Shown piece after piece: positions 1 through 9,807 of a DNA stretch of 64,000 bases. Source of the stretch: Methanobacteriota archaeon (GTDB taxonomy: Archaea; Undinarchaeota; Undinarchaeia; Undinarchaeales; Undinarchaeaceae); contig NZBN01000002.1 in the NCBI GenBank assembly GCA_002687935.1, positions 102,592-166,591 on the forward strand, read 5' to 3'. Within the stretch, counting starts at the first letter, position 1; each line of letters starts with the position of its first letter. Made by a program: the position numbers and the translations under genes. The notes under the pieces were generated by a model that was given only the letters and a program-made list of their open reading frames with translations, made no database searches and was not told the origin of the DNA.

Positions 1-497
1 CTTTCAGGATCCATCGCACCAGTTTTCTCAACTCTGAAATTGAAATTGTTTTTATCTATACTGTATGAAGCTATCGCAGCCTGCCACTTGGCGTGGTCCT
101 TTCCAGTTCCTAGGCTTGCTGTAGCTTCCAGTTTGATGTTCTGACCTTCGAGTAGTTTTACTAGAGGTATTTTGTCATCAGAAGGTGCAAGTTTGGAATC
201 AGAAGATTTTATGTCCCCAGAATATACAGTGCAGGGACCTTTCTTTACAAGGGTGTATTTAACTTCTGTATCGGGCTTCAATCTTGCAGGTGTCTTCAAA
301 GGAACTAGACCAAGTCTGTGTGAAAGAACCTCATCATAAAGGGCTGAACCATTGTCAATAAAAGTTACATCCCTTATAGCAAGGACTGGAATTTCTGAAA
401 GAATAATTCTTCGTAGAGTGTTGGCAAAAGCAGCTGTACTTTCCTCAAGAGTAAACTCGAGAACATCTCCCTCTTTTTTTACATTGCTAATTTTCAT
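1..497 (-). CDS. rpoD: DNA-directed RNA polymerase subunit D (partial, runs off the window)
   Basis: Manual reverse translation MKISNVKKEGDVLEFTLEESTAAFANTLRRIILSEIPVLAIRDVTFIDNGSALYDEVLSHRLGLVPLKT...; archaeal Rpo3/D signature and operon position after S11. Confidence 0.95.
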   Translation of the reverse strand, partial: MKISNVKKEGDVLEFTLEESTAAFANTLRRIILSEIPVLAIRDVTFIDNGSALYDEVLSHRLGLVPLKTPARLKPDTEVKYTLVKKGPCTVYSGDIKSSDSKLAPSDDKIPLVKLLEGQNIKLEATASLGTGKDHAKWQAAIASYSIDKNNFNFRVEKTGAMDPE

Positions 498-498
498 C

Positions 499-891
499 TT
501 ATACCCTCCTCCCTCTCTTTCCGCCCTTCTTCCTGAGATGACCATGCTGAACCGGTGTTGAATCTTCTATTTTATTTATTTTAAGACTGCTTCTTGTAAG
601 AGTTCTTATCGCTGTTTTTGCACCCGGGCCCTGTGATCGGGACTTGTTTCCCCCTGGCGCTCTTACATGAACATCAGCTGAGGTGAAACCTTTTGCAACT
701 ATTTCCTCAGAAATCTGAGATGCCATTTGAACAGCAGCGTATTGTTTTGACTTGTCTTTACCAAGCCTGACAACCATCCCACCAGACATAGATGAAATTG
801 TTTCAGCTCCGGTAACATCAGTTGCTGTTATATGGGTGTTGTTAAATGATGAGTATATTCTGATTATTGCCTTCTTTCCTTCTTTTGCCAT
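499..891 (-). CDS. rps11: 30S ribosomal protein uS11
   Basis: IRIYSSFNNTHITATDVTGAETISSMSGGMVV...; operon S13-S4-S11-RpoD. Confidence 0.97.
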   Translation of the reverse strand: MAKEGKKAIIRIYSSFNNTHITATDVTGAETISSMSGGMVVRLGKDKSKQYAAVQMASQISEEIVAKGFTSADVHVRAPGGNKSRSQGPGAKTAIRTLTRSSLKINKIEDSTPVQHGHLRKKGGKRGRRV

Positions 892-1592
892 TATTCTGAG
901 TCTCCTTTCTTTTCTTCTGAAGCTTCTTCTTTTACTTCTGCGGGTGCTTCTTCTTTCTTTTCCTCATCCTGAGAAGATTCAGTTTTTACTTCTACGGGTG
1001 CTTCTTCTTTCTTTTCCTCATCCTGAGAAGATTCAGTTTTTTCTTCTGCGGGTGCTTCTTCTGTTGCATTTTCTTCGCTTGATTCTTCAGCTTTCTTAGG
1101 TTTCTGAACTTTCTGCTCTCTTGAAGGACCAACATAAGCTATTGAATCTTCTTCATCAAGAGACAAAAGAGAACCAGGAACCCTTCGCCTTTCGCCGTCT
1201 ACAGTAACAAAGCCGTGTAGAACAATCTGCCGTGCCTCTTTTGCAGTGCTCGACATTCCCTTTTTGTGAACTATAGTCTGAAGACGCCTTTCAAGGAAGT
1301 CTGTGGCATCCAGAGCAAGTATATCACTTAGTTTTGAATCCTTGCTAATTACGCCCATTTTAAGTAATGTTCCAAGAAGTCTCTCCTGTTCAGCAGATGA
1401 ATCACCCTTAATTCCTGCTATTTGTCTTGCCAGAGACCTGAACTTTTTAACGAGTGATTCTGCTCTCCAGATTTCCTGCCTCTTTTTTAGGCCATACTGT
1501 CCTGAAAGTTTTGTTTCACGAGTTATTCTTTCCTGAATCCACATATGAGAAGGTGTGGAATACTTTTTTCGTGTTTTGATTGGATCACCCAT
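891..1592 (-). CDS. rps4: 30S ribosomal protein uS4 with long acidic/Lys-Glu repeat C-terminal tail
   Basis: S4 core (KYSTPSHMWIQERI...VHKKGMSSTAKEARQIVLHGFVTVDGERRRVPG) followed by an EEAPVEVKTESSQDEEKK-type repeat tail. Confidence 0.95.
   Translation of the reverse strand: MGDPIKTRKKYSTPSHMWIQERITRETKLSGQYGLKKRQEIWRAESLVKKFRSLARQIAGIKGDSSAEQERLLGTLLKMGVISKDSKLSDILALDATDFLERRLQTIVHKKGMSSTAKEARQIVLHGFVTVDGERRRVPGSLLSLDEEDSIAYVGPSREQKVQKPKKAEESSEENATEEAPAEEKTESSQDEEKKEEAPVEVKTESSQDEEKKEEAPAEVKEEASEEKKGDSE
941..1065. repeat. 54-bp tandem repeat (two full units plus partial third) in the rps4 3' coding region
   Basis: cgggtgcttcttctttcttttcctcatcctgagaagattcagtttttacttcta recurs at 941, 995 and (partial) 1049; period 54 bp = 18 codons. 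Confidence 0.9.
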
Positions 1593-1594
1593 TA

Positions 1595-2038
1595 TTAACT
1601 CTTAGAAACCCCCATTGACGTTCCCTTTCTCCCTGTTGAGCGGGTTCTCTGACCTCGGACTTTCAAACCGAACATATGTCTTAGACCGCGATAATTCTTT
1701 AGCTTCTTATATTTGATAAGATCATCCCTGTTTGCAAACATAAGATTTGTGTCAAGAAGATGAAGGTCCTTTCCGGTTTCATTGTCCTTCCTTCTGTTTC
1801 TCATCCAAACTGGAAGATTTAGTGTATCAGTTGACTCCAAAATATTGTTAAGCTCCTTTAACTGCGCGTCACTTAATTCAGAAAGCCTTATACTTCGAGG
1901 AAGTCCCAGTTTAAGGCGGACAGCACTGGCAATTGAGAAACCAATACCATTCACACGAGTAAGCGCAGTCTCTATAGTAAGCTCCCCTGGAACATCCTTT
2001 CGCAGGAGCCTGATAATTGTCTTTGCTTCATCTGCCAT
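1595..2038 (-). CDS. rps13: 30S ribosomal protein uS13
   Basis: TALTRVNGIGFSIASAVRLKLGL...LRHMFGLKVRGQRTRSTGRKG. Confidence 0.96.
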   Translation of the reverse strand: MADEAKTIIRLLRKDVPGELTIETALTRVNGIGFSIASAVRLKLGLPRSIRLSELSDAQLKELNNILESTDTLNLPVWMRNRRKDNETGKDLHLLDTNLMFANRDDLIKYKKLKNYRGLRHMFGLKVRGQRTRSTGRKGTSMGVSKS

Positions 2039-2117
2039 ATATCAAAACCATGCGTTGTTATAAGAAGAACGCACTCTATTTAGACAGTTAATCTCTTATT
2101 TAAAGGTTACGCGGGAC

Positions 2118-2708
2118 TTATGAAGGCATAGGCTTGAGCTTAAGTTTAAGTTCATGTAGACGCTTGTGAATCTCAGGCCAGTGCTCAAATTCCAATTCAT
2201 TAAAAGAAATAGTTAGATTTGGAAGCTCCTCTTCGAAGATTATAGTCTCAAGATATGAAAGCTGACTATCCAGATTAGAAAGAACTGTTCCGGCTTTTAT
2301 GTGGAGTTCTGATTTTTTCAAAATATCTGAAATTATATCCCGTATCAAGGTGTGGAGGTTGTACAGAAGATTTATCTGGTGGTCAATTGCCCGAGATAGT
2401 TCTTTCTCCTTTCCAAGTAAAAACTCCCCTTTCTTTCCGAAATGTGCGAGCTCTTCCTCAGACTCAATTGATTCCAAAAGACGGCGAGTCTCAACTTCCA
2501 CTGCAAGAAGAGCCGCCCTGAGTTCTTCCTCATCATCCTCAAGTGTGTTGACTAAATCAAGAAGGATATCAAGTTCTTTTTTTGGATTGTTTGCAGGCTG
2601 AGTAAGACCTTTAAAATTTCCTGATAGCCAGTCCTTCTTTTTATTTATTGCAACAAGAACTTCTTTAAAGTGCTTGTCCGCTTTTTTAGATAAAGCATTC
2701 TTTGCCAT
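2118..2708 (-). CDS. Hypothetical helical/coiled-coil protein
   Basis: Intact 196-aa ORF abutting the next gene (shared boundary 2708); charged helical composition. Confidence 0.7.
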   Translation of the reverse strand: MAKNALSKKADKHFKEVLVAINKKKDWLSGNFKGLTQPANNPKKELDILLDLVNTLEDDEEELRAALLAVEVETRRLLESIESEEELAHFGKKGEFLLGKEKELSRAIDHQINLLYNLHTLIRDIISDILKKSELHIKAGTVLSNLDSQLSYLETIIFEEELPNLTISFNELEFEHWPEIHKRLHELKLKLKPMPS

Positions 2709-4309
2709 TATAGTTTCTTCCTGTGCCTCTTAGCTTTCTTGTAGAGTCCCCTGACTTTCTTTCCTCTTACTTTGTGAAGGAGCTTCTTCTCCCTCTTTGT
2801 CAGCTTACCTTCTTCATCAAGTATTTCAAGAGACCTCATTGCATCCTTTGCATCGTGTATGGGTTTGAGGATTCTATCATATCTCTTCTTTGTCATCTTT
2901 GGATGTGGATATGCAGGGTCAGGATATTTCCTGAGATAATCCTGGATAAGATAGAGGAAGGCATAACCTGGACCAAGGAAAATCATAATCATTAGAAGAC
3001 CAAGAACGACACCAAGACCCCAGCTTGCAGTGATGAAGGCATACATTGTTCCCGCTGTTACAAGCATAAGCATTCCCCAGATATAGCCTGGTTTTATGAC
3101 AAGTTCATAGTTCCACCACATTGAAGCTATACCGTAAGTAACTTTCCGCATGAAGCTTACATACCTGTCACGACCAAGGAGACGCAGAAGAGACTTCTCC
3201 ATATAGTAGTAAATTATGTCTCTCTTGAAATGATAATTCTTCCACTGATTGAATATATCCCCAAATACTGCAGTCATTTTGATTCCGTAAAACTCTGTAT
3301 CTTCCCAGGCGTTTTTGACTATAGGTCTGTAGAAATAGAAGAACTTCCACCAAGGAGCGTAGATAAGCTCACGACTTGTTATGACAACATCTTCAGGTTT
3401 GACATCCTCAACATATGAAACCCACTGCATGGCCGCAAGCTTAGCTTCGTGTTTTTCCATAACAGGGCGAAGAACCTCGAAATGGACACCCACGGGAAGT
3501 TTTGGTTTCTTTATCTTTGTTCTTGGAGCCATATGCAGACTTTCAATCTGATAAATAATTTCATTATCAAAAATCGCCTCCTTCTTACTGCCTTTAATCT
3601 CTGCCCAGAGTTCCGGGTCAATATCTCTCCAGAGATCCAACTCACCAGTAACAGCATTTATGGCGAAGGTTCCCTCCTTCATATGACCATGGCTGGAAAC
3701 AGAATAGGAGAACTTCCAGTATGGCTCATAAACCAGCATCTTGGTCATAAACCAAATGGTATTGAAATTTATGAAAAGCATTTTCTCGAAGAACCATTTA
3801 AGCTTCCATCTTACCTTCTCATAATCCCACAATACAGGGAAGGCAGGAGCATTATGCCACCACTGTTCCTTCACCATTGCTTTTCCAAGAAGCTGTTGGA
3901 GCTTCTTGGGACCCATAAGAGTTACTGTACCAAGTGAGTCAGCAGCTTTTTTTGCAGCCTCTGTAAAACCTGTTGTTGAAAGAAGTATAGCAGAATAACC
4001 CTGTGCAGCCTTCATTACAGCATTTATATGATTTACATCTCCAGCGTCAGCCGGATCAGTTCCACGTGTATAGCGAACAACTACACGCCCAAAGGGCCTT
4101 TCAATATCTTTTTTCTCTGCAAGAATATCTACTTTGTAAAGAACACCAGCTTCTTCTTTTGCAGGAATAACTTCGCCTTCTCTTCCGGTTTCCTTTGCAA
4201 GCTCGGAGGTTAAAATTTTGCCTCCACGAACCCCGACACTCCTTCGAGTAACATAGCCATACATACTCAAAAGTTCGTCCGAGAAATCAAGAAGTGTGTT
4301 TACATCCAT
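2708..4309 (-). CDS. Hypothetical membrane protein with N-terminal restriction-endonuclease-like (Mrr-type) region
   Basis: N-terminal VDILAEKK...FGRVVVRYTRG...AILLSTTGFTEAAKKAA resembles a Mrr-like fold; W/Y-rich middle; two hydrophobic segments near the C-terminus. Confidence 0.65.
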   Translation of the reverse strand: MDVNTLLDFSDELLSMYGYVTRRSVGVRGGKILTSELAKETGREGEVIPAKEEAGVLYKVDILAEKKDIERPFGRVVVRYTRGTDPADAGDVNHINAVMKAAQGYSAILLSTTGFTEAAKKAADSLGTVTLMGPKKLQQLLGKAMVKEQWWHNAPAFPVLWDYEKVRWKLKWFFEKMLFINFNTIWFMTKMLVYEPYWKFSYSVSSHGHMKEGTFAINAVTGELDLWRDIDPELWAEIKGSKKEAIFDNEIIYQIESLHMAPRTKIKKPKLPVGVHFEVLRPVMEKHEAKLAAMQWVSYVEDVKPEDVVITSRELIYAPWWKFFYFYRPIVKNAWEDTEFYGIKMTAVFGDIFNQWKNYHFKRDIIYYYMEKSLLRLLGRDRYVSFMRKVTYGIASMWWNYELVIKPGYIWGMLMLVTAGTMYAFITASWGLGVVLGLLMIMIFLGPGYAFLYLIQDYLRKYPDPAYPHPKMTKKRYDRILKPIHDAKDAMRSLEILDEEGKLTKREKKLLHKVRGKKVRGLYKKAKRHRKKL

Positions 4310-4374
4310 AAACGGGCATCACCAAGGGAATTCATTGCATTTATTACTAACTTAGTAGTTATTTATATTTGTTT

Positions 4375-5442
4375 ATGGTCGCAAATAAGACAGAAATAAA
4401 GGAGAATGGAGCAAAAATCCTGGTTCAGGAAGGAGCGCACACGCCAGAAAAGACTGTTGGTTTCTATAATGCCCGTATGGAATTTAACAGAGATTTCACC
4501 ATAGCAACGCTTTCAGCAGAAGCTCAAAAAGGCTGGAAAGTACTTGATGCATTCGGAGCTTCAGGAGTAAGAGGGATAAGACTTGCCCAAGAAATAGAAG
4601 ACATTGAACTTACAATAAATGACATAAGCAAGGGAGCTGTTGAGCTGATAAAAAGGAATGTAAAACGAAATAAAGTAAGTGCTGAAATTCTTCAGAGAGA
4701 TGCCGCAGCTCTGATGAATGAGAGAAAGTTTGATTTTATAGACCTTGACCCCTTTGGAAGTCCCTCTCAATTTCTTGAACCGGCATTCAGGAGTATTCGC
4801 AATAAAGGAATTGTTGGAATGACCGCAACGGATATGACAGCACTCTGCGGAGTCTATCCAAAAGTGGCAGAACGAAATTATGGAGGAAGAAGTTTAAGAA
4901 CAGAATACTGCCATGAACTTGGAGCCAGACTTGTTATAGCTGCTACTGCCAGAGCAGCTGCCAGATTTGAAAAGAGAATAGAAGTATTGTCAGTTCTGAA
5001 TGCAGACCATTATTTGAGAATAACATTGCGGGCAAGAGATGGTGCAGAGGGTGCAAACAAGTGTTTGACAAATATAAAACAAGGATACCACTGTTTCAAA
5101 TGTAATGAGCATGGTTTTGAGAAGAAATGTAGGTGCAGACAAAAAATAACAGAATTCGGACCAGTATGGAGCGGTCCAATATTTGAAAAGAAATTTATTA
5201 ATGAATCTTTAAAAACTGTAAAAAGGAAAAACTTTGGAACAGAAAAAAGACTTCTAAAAACCTTGGAAGTGATGAAAGAAGAAATTAGGAGTCCGGCATT
5301 TTACTACGACCTTCATAAGCACTACAAGGGAAATGTTCCGAAAATTTCCGAGGCAATAGAAAAGCTAAAAAAACAGGGAATAAAGGCAACAAGAACTCAT
5401 TTCAGCCCGACGGCAATAAAATCAGAAAAATTCAAAAAATGA
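4375..5442 (+). CDS. trm1: tRNA (guanine(26)-N(2))-dimethyltransferase Trm1
   Basis: GAHTPEKTVGFYNARMEFNRD..., DAFGASGVRGIR, DLDPFGSPSQF; ATG at 4375 preferred over the track start. Confidence 0.93.
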   Translation: MVANKTEIKENGAKILVQEGAHTPEKTVGFYNARMEFNRDFTIATLSAEAQKGWKVLDAFGASGVRGIRLAQEIEDIELTINDISKGAVELIKRNVKRNKVSAEILQRDAAALMNERKFDFIDLDPFGSPSQFLEPAFRSIRNKGIVGMTATDMTALCGVYPKVAERNYGGRSLRTEYCHELGARLVIAATARAAARFEKRIEVLSVLNADHYLRITLRARDGAEGANKCLTNIKQGYHCFKCNEHGFEKKCRCRQKITEFGPVWSGPIFEKKFINESLKTVKRKNFGTEKRLLKTLEVMKEEIRSPAFYYDLHKHYKGNVPKISEAIEKLKKQGIKATRTHFSPTAIKSEKFKK

Positions 5443-6363
5443 TTACTCTTCTTTTGCTGAAGCTTCACTCATTTTATCTGCTATACCCAGCTCATCTATA
5501 AGTTCCTTGTAACGATTTCTTATTGTAACTTCAGTAACACCAGCAACCTCGGCGACTTCTCGCTGGGTCCTCTTTTCATTTGACAAAGTTGAAGAAACAT
5601 AAATTGCGGCTGCGGCAACACCGGTTGGACCTCTGCCCGAAACAAGGTCATGTTCCTGTGCCTGTTTTAGGATTTTTATTGCCTCTTCCTGAACAGAAGG
5701 AGAAAGTTTTAGGGAAGATGAAAATCTTGAAATGTAATCTATAGGTGAAGTCGGAAGAAGTTTTATTTTCAGCTCTCTTGTTATGAATCTGTAAGTTCTT
5801 CCTATCTCTCTTTTCTTGACATTTGAAGCCTCGGCAATTTCATCAAGAGTTCTTGGAACATTGTGCTTTCTGCAGGCTGCATAGAGTGCGGCGGCAACAA
5901 CGCTTTCCATTGAACGTCCGCGAACAAGACCCTTTGTAACAGCCTTTCTGTAAATAAGCGCTGTAGTTTCCCTGATGTTCTTGGGCAAACTCAGAGTGCT
6001 TGAAATTCTGTCTAATTCACTCAGAGCAAAGCGGAGGTTCCTTTCAGTAGCTGTTGAAACTTGCTTATGCCATCTCTTAAGCCTGTAGAAAGATGCCCTC
6101 TTAGAGGGAGATAGTTTATACAAGTCACTGTATCCCTGATCTCCGATAGAAGTTGAAAGTCCCTTGTCGTGCCTTGTGTAAGTGAGAAATGAACCGGTCC
6201 TGTCACGCTTCTTCCTCTGCTCATAATCAAAAGCGCGCCATTCCTGAGTTGTATCAATTTGTCGCTCATCTATAACAATTCCACATTTATTGCAGACAGT
6301 CTCCGCTCTCTTTGAGTCAAAGGACACATTTTCTGAATTGCACTCAGGACATTTTTCCGACAT
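5443..6363 (-). CDS. tfb: Transcription initiation factor IIB (TFB)
   Basis: Zn ribbon [26 protein letters not shown] plus two cyclin-like repeats. Confidence 0.96.
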   Translation of the reverse strand: MSEKCPECNSENVSFDSKRAETVCNKCGIVIDERQIDTTQEWRAFDYEQRKKRDRTGSFLTYTRHDKGLSTSIGDQGYSDLYKLSPSKRASFYRLKRWHKQVSTATERNLRFALSELDRISSTLSLPKNIRETTALIYRKAVTKGLVRGRSMESVVAAALYAACRKHNVPRTLDEIAEASNVKKREIGRTYRFITRELKIKLLPTSPIDYISRFSSSLKLSPSVQEEAIKILKQAQEHDLVSGRGPTGVAAAAIYVSSTLSNEKRTQREVAEVAGVTEVTIRNRYKELIDELGIADKMSEASAKEE

Positions 6364-6611
6364 TATACATACACCATTTTACCGAGCAAAGTATCATTAT
6401 CTTTTTTTACGGGCTTCACTGAAATATATGGGCTTGAAACAGGACCAAAAACTTCTGAAATCTTGCCAACAGTATTCCTGTCAGAATCGAAAGTTTTTGC
6501 ACCAGTTCTTGGCAGTTTTCTTATTTTTGAAGAACTGACAATTATATTTCCACTTTTTGACAAGTGAAGAACTTTTCCAAGTAATCCCATAGACTTAAAT
6601 AGTAGCATCAA
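6363..6611 (-). CDS. gar1: H/ACA RNA-protein complex component Gar1
   Basis: [18 protein letters not shown]...[19 protein letters not shown]. Confidence 0.85.
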   Translation of the reverse strand: MMLLFKSMGLLGKVLHLSKSGNIIVSSSKIRKLPRTGAKTFDSDRNTVGKISEVFGPVSSPYISVKPVKKDNDTLLGKMVYV

Positions 6612-6634
6612 AGGCAGTATATAACCTTTTCTAA

Positions 6635-6859
6635 CTAGTTCTTATAATAAATAAGCCAAACAACGGCCCCAAGAAGGACGGTTACAGAGGCAAGAACGAC
6701 TGCATACAAGCCACCTGCAGGACCTAAGGATTCTGAAATTGAGAGGCCGCTAGTTGAATTTCCAGTATATACGAACATAAATAGAAGAAGTGAAAGTGCT
6801 GTTGCACTCAGGAAAAGTTTTACTAACCTTTCTTTTGAACTGGGTGTAGATTCTGACAT
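6635..6859 (-). CDS. Small membrane protein (74 aa)
   Basis: MSESTPSSKERLVKLFLSATALSLLLFMFVYTGNSTSGLSISESLGPAGGLYAVVLASVTVLLGAVVWLIYYKN; two hydrophobic segments; ATG at 6859 chosen over the longer track start. Confidence 0.55.
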   Translation of the reverse strand: MSESTPSSKERLVKLFLSATALSLLLFMFVYTGNSTSGLSISESLGPAGGLYAVVLASVTVLLGAVVWLIYYKN

Positions 6860-6899
6860 AGATAAATTGTGGATTACCAAATATAAATAGCTTGGCAAA

Positions 6900-7502
6900 T
6901 CAGTATTCCACACCCCAGCGACCCATAACACCGCGGTCAAATGGATGTTTTTCTCTTTGAAGAACTGTAACATAATCTGCCTCAGCTCGGATTTCTTCAG
7001 GAGCACCCCTACCTGTAAGAACTAGCTCAGTGGACTTGCTTTTGTTCTTTAACATTTCCAAAACATCCTCAGTTTTGATATATTTGAAACTGAGAGCAAC
7101 ATTTATTTCATCAAGAATAACAAGTCCAGAGTCTCCAGAGGATGTGACTTCTTTTGCGAGCTCAAGTGCGTCCTTGGAACTACTCACCATTTCAGTGCTA
7201 GTCATAAAACAATCTCTGCAGCTTCCACATGAATAATCCTTGTCCTTTTTGTACATCTCAGAGTAAGTACATTTTTTTCCAAATTGTTTTATTGTAAAAT
7301 TAGGCATAAAAGTCTCCGACGCCATGTACTCCCCAACATAAGTTCCCCCTTTCAGAAACTGTATCATGTAAACTTTTATGCCGTGTCCGATTGCACGTAA
7401 TGCCAATCCGAGAGCCGCAGTTGTTTTTCCCTTGCCATCTCCAGTATACACATGTACTAAACCAAGCCCAGTTTTTGCATCGCCTGTTTCCCCAAACCTC
7501 AT
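6900..7502 (-). CDS. cobO: Cob(I)alamin adenosyltransferase (CobA/CobO/BtuR type)
   Basis: GLVHVYTGDGKGKTTAALGLALRAIGHG...VILDEINVAL...ELVLTGRGAPEEIRAEADYVT. Confidence 0.92.
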   Translation of the reverse strand: MRFGETGDAKTGLGLVHVYTGDGKGKTTAALGLALRAIGHGIKVYMIQFLKGGTYVGEYMASETFMPNFTIKQFGKKCTYSEMYKKDKDYSCGSCRDCFMTSTEMVSSSKDALELAKEVTSSGDSGLVILDEINVALSFKYIKTEDVLEMLKNKSKSTELVLTGRGAPEEIRAEADYVTVLQREKHPFDRGVMGRWGVEY

Positions 7503-9550
7503 AGACTGTCGCCGGCAGATAAAACTTGATTCTGGTGACTTCCCTCCCGATATACGGTGATTCCCTTACATCCACTCTTCCATGCAAATACCAGAGAATC
7601 ATTTATTTCCTTCAGTGTTGCTGTGTTTTTCAAATTTGCCGTCTTTGAAACTGAATTGTCTACATATTTTTGAAGGGCTGCCTGAATTTTGATATGCCAT
7701 TCAGGGGGTATGTCAAGAGAACTAACAAAAACATCGTGAACCTTTTTTGGAACTTCGGTGAAATTTTGGATTGAGCCAGTCTTTGCAATCTCGGCCATCA
7801 AGGCAGGAGAATAGAAACCGCCATCCATAGCAATCTTCTCGAAGATTGGGTTCGTATATACAAAACGACTGTCCCCAAGAACAGTCATAACATATGAAAT
7901 CGCAAAATTTGGTTCACAGCCGGAAGACACACCTGCAAGAATACTGATAGTTCCCGTAGGTGCAATTGCAATGCAAGTTGCATTCCTCATACGCCTCTTA
8001 TTTTTATGATGAATAGAGCCTTCCCAGGCCGGAAAGGTTCCACGATCCTTTGCCAGTATTTCTGATGTATTATACGCAGTGTCTTTGATATATTTCATAA
8101 GTTTCTCAGCCATTGCAAGACCTTTTTTCGAATCGTATTTTATGTCAAGCATATAGAGCATGTCAGCAAACCCGAAGATGCCAAGACCTATCTTTCGTGT
8201 ACTCTTTGTCGCGAATTCTATGTCGTGATTTGCATAGCTGGCAACATCTATGGAATTGTCAAGGAATCTAACTGCTGTCCTGACTGTCTGCCGGAGAAGA
8301 CTCCAGTCAATATCACTCCAGTCAGACTTCACCATTGCAACCAAATTTATTGAACCCAGATTACAACTTTCATTGGGAAGAAGGGGAACCTCCCCACAGG
8401 GGCTTGTTGCTTCAATCTCCCCGAGGTGTTTGCAAGGATGTTTCTTATTTATCTGATCTATAAAAACAATGCCGGGATCCCCTGTGAGCCAGGCACTGTG
8501 AACTATTAAATCAAAAAGGTCCCTTGCCCGGACCTCTCTGTGCTTCTTTTTTGTGTTAGGGTCAATAAGGTTGAATTTTCCATCCTTCATAACAGCCTTC
8601 ATAAAATTGTCAGTTATAGCAACAGATATGTTAAAATTGCTGAGCCTTCCAAAGCGGTTCTTTGAGCTTATGAAATCGAAAATATCTGGATGGTCAATGC
8701 GGAGAATTCCCATATTGGCTCCTTTTCTTCTACCACCTTGTTTTATGGCATTTGCAGAACTGTCAAAAACATCCATAAAGGCAAGGGGACCAGCTGCAGT
8801 ATCTGCACCGCCTGCAACCATACCCCGTTTTCCACGAAGCCTTGTAAATGAGAAGCCAGTACCCCCACCATTCTTGTTTACAAGAGCAGCAGTCTGAAGA
8901 GTTCCGAATATACCGTTAATCGAATCCTCTATTGGAAGAACAAGGCAGGAAGATAATTGATTCATCTGAGTTCCTGCGTTTGTTATAAGTGTACTACTTG
9001 GGAGAAAGTAGAGATTTTTCATCATCTCATAAAATTCCGTCTCAGTTTTCTTTATAGATTTTGAGCCATATTCTTTTTCAGCCCCTGCAACGGCTTTTGA
9101 AACACGCTTGAGAAGCTGTTGAGGAGTCTCTGTAATTTTTCCTTTATAATCTTTGAGAAGACATCTTCCTTTAAGGACTTCGAGAGCGTAAGTTGAAAAG
9201 TTAAGATTGCTTTCCTTGAAACTCTCACCAAGAACAAATTCATGTTCAGTTCTTTCTTTCTCTCTCTCATGTCTGAAAAGAATATATGCCTTTGCCGTTC
9301 TGTAATGACCGCCCTCAACGAGAGCTTTCTCAACAACATCCTGTATAGCCTCAACACTTAGGACTTTTCCAGAATACTTAGTTCGAAGAGATTTTACAAC
9401 TTCCTGACCTATTGAATAGGCCATCTCCCGGTCTTTGCCGGCAACAGACTGTGCGGCATTCCAGATAGCGTCCTTAATCTTCCCTGGCTTAAAAGGGACA
9501 AGCTCCCCAGTTCTCTTCTTTACTCTGGATAACTTAGAAGTTTTTGCCAT
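7499..9550 (-). CDS. nrdJ: Adenosylcobalamin-dependent (class II) ribonucleotide reductase with N-terminal ATP-cone; C-terminal Cys tail absent
   Basis: ATP-cone KKRTGELVPFKPGKIKDAIWNAA; catalytic NGGGTGFSFTRLR, PCGEVPLLPNESCNLGSINL, IAPTGTISILAGVSSGCEPNF; ends GITVYREGSHQNQVLSAGDSL without CxxC. Confidence 0.92.
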   Translation of the reverse strand: MAKTSKLSRVKKRTGELVPFKPGKIKDAIWNAAQSVAGKDREMAYSIGQEVVKSLRTKYSGKVLSVEAIQDVVEKALVEGGHYRTAKAYILFRHEREKERTEHEFVLGESFKESNLNFSTYALEVLKGRCLLKDYKGKITETPQQLLKRVSKAVAGAEKEYGSKSIKKTETEFYEMMKNLYFLPSSTLITNAGTQMNQLSSCLVLPIEDSINGIFGTLQTAALVNKNGGGTGFSFTRLRGKRGMVAGGADTAAGPLAFMDVFDSSANAIKQGGRRKGANMGILRIDHPDIFDFISSKNRFGRLSNFNISVAITDNFMKAVMKDGKFNLIDPNTKKKHREVRARDLFDLIVHSAWLTGDPGIVFIDQINKKHPCKHLGEIEATSPCGEVPLLPNESCNLGSINLVAMVKSDWSDIDWSLLRQTVRTAVRFLDNSIDVASYANHDIEFATKSTRKIGLGIFGFADMLYMLDIKYDSKKGLAMAEKLMKYIKDTAYNTSEILAKDRGTFPAWEGSIHHKNKRRMRNATCIAIAPTGTISILAGVSSGCEPNFAISYVMTVLGDSRFVYTNPIFEKIAMDGGFYSPALMAEIAKTGSIQNFTEVPKKVHDVFVSSLDIPPEWHIKIQAALQKYVDNSVSKTANLKNTATLKEINDSLVFAWKSGCKGITVYREGSHQNQVLSAGDSL

Positions 9551-9579
9551 ATTTTGTATAGGCAATATTGATATTTAAA

Positions 9580-9807
9580 CTAAGAGTCGCACTTGCTCAT
9601 TCCACACTCAGGATTTGTACAGGAAGAACAGCCCTGTTCAACTTTTAGAGTATTTTTTCCACAATTTGGACATTTTGCAAGGGAAGCTTCATCAGTAGAC
9701 TCTTCTCCATCAGCAGAATCTGTATCAGAAGTCACTTCTTCTATTTCAGAGAGACTTTCCACTTCCTGTAGAGAAATTGTAGCTTGTCCGAATTTAATCA
9801 CCATCAC
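9580..9807 (-). CDS. Free-standing Cys-rich (zinc-ribbon/redox) tail typical of class II RNR
   Basis: ...AKCPNCGKNTLKVEQGCSSCTNPECGMSKCDS; lies between two NrdJ ORFs that lack such a tail. Confidence 0.75.
   Translation of the reverse strand: MMVIKFGQATISLQEVESLSEIEEVTSDTDSADGEESTDEASLAKCPNCGKNTLKVEQGCSSCTNPECGMSKCDS

Noticed and set aside
941-1065. Tandem 54-bp repeats as a CRISPR array
   Set aside because: Repeats are contiguous, in frame and coding (18 aa units), with no unique spacers; same conclusion for 22952-23066.
752-1099. Plus-strand Leu-rich ORF with apparent LLLRVLLLSFPHPEKIQF repeats
   Set aside because: Artefact of the reverse strand of the uS4 acidic repeat; no independent support.
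3449-3937. Plus-strand ORF of 162 aa antisense to the 2708-4309 gene
   Set aside because: Lies wholly opposite a longer well-formed CDS; composition looks like antisense reading of a Trp/Phe-rich protein.
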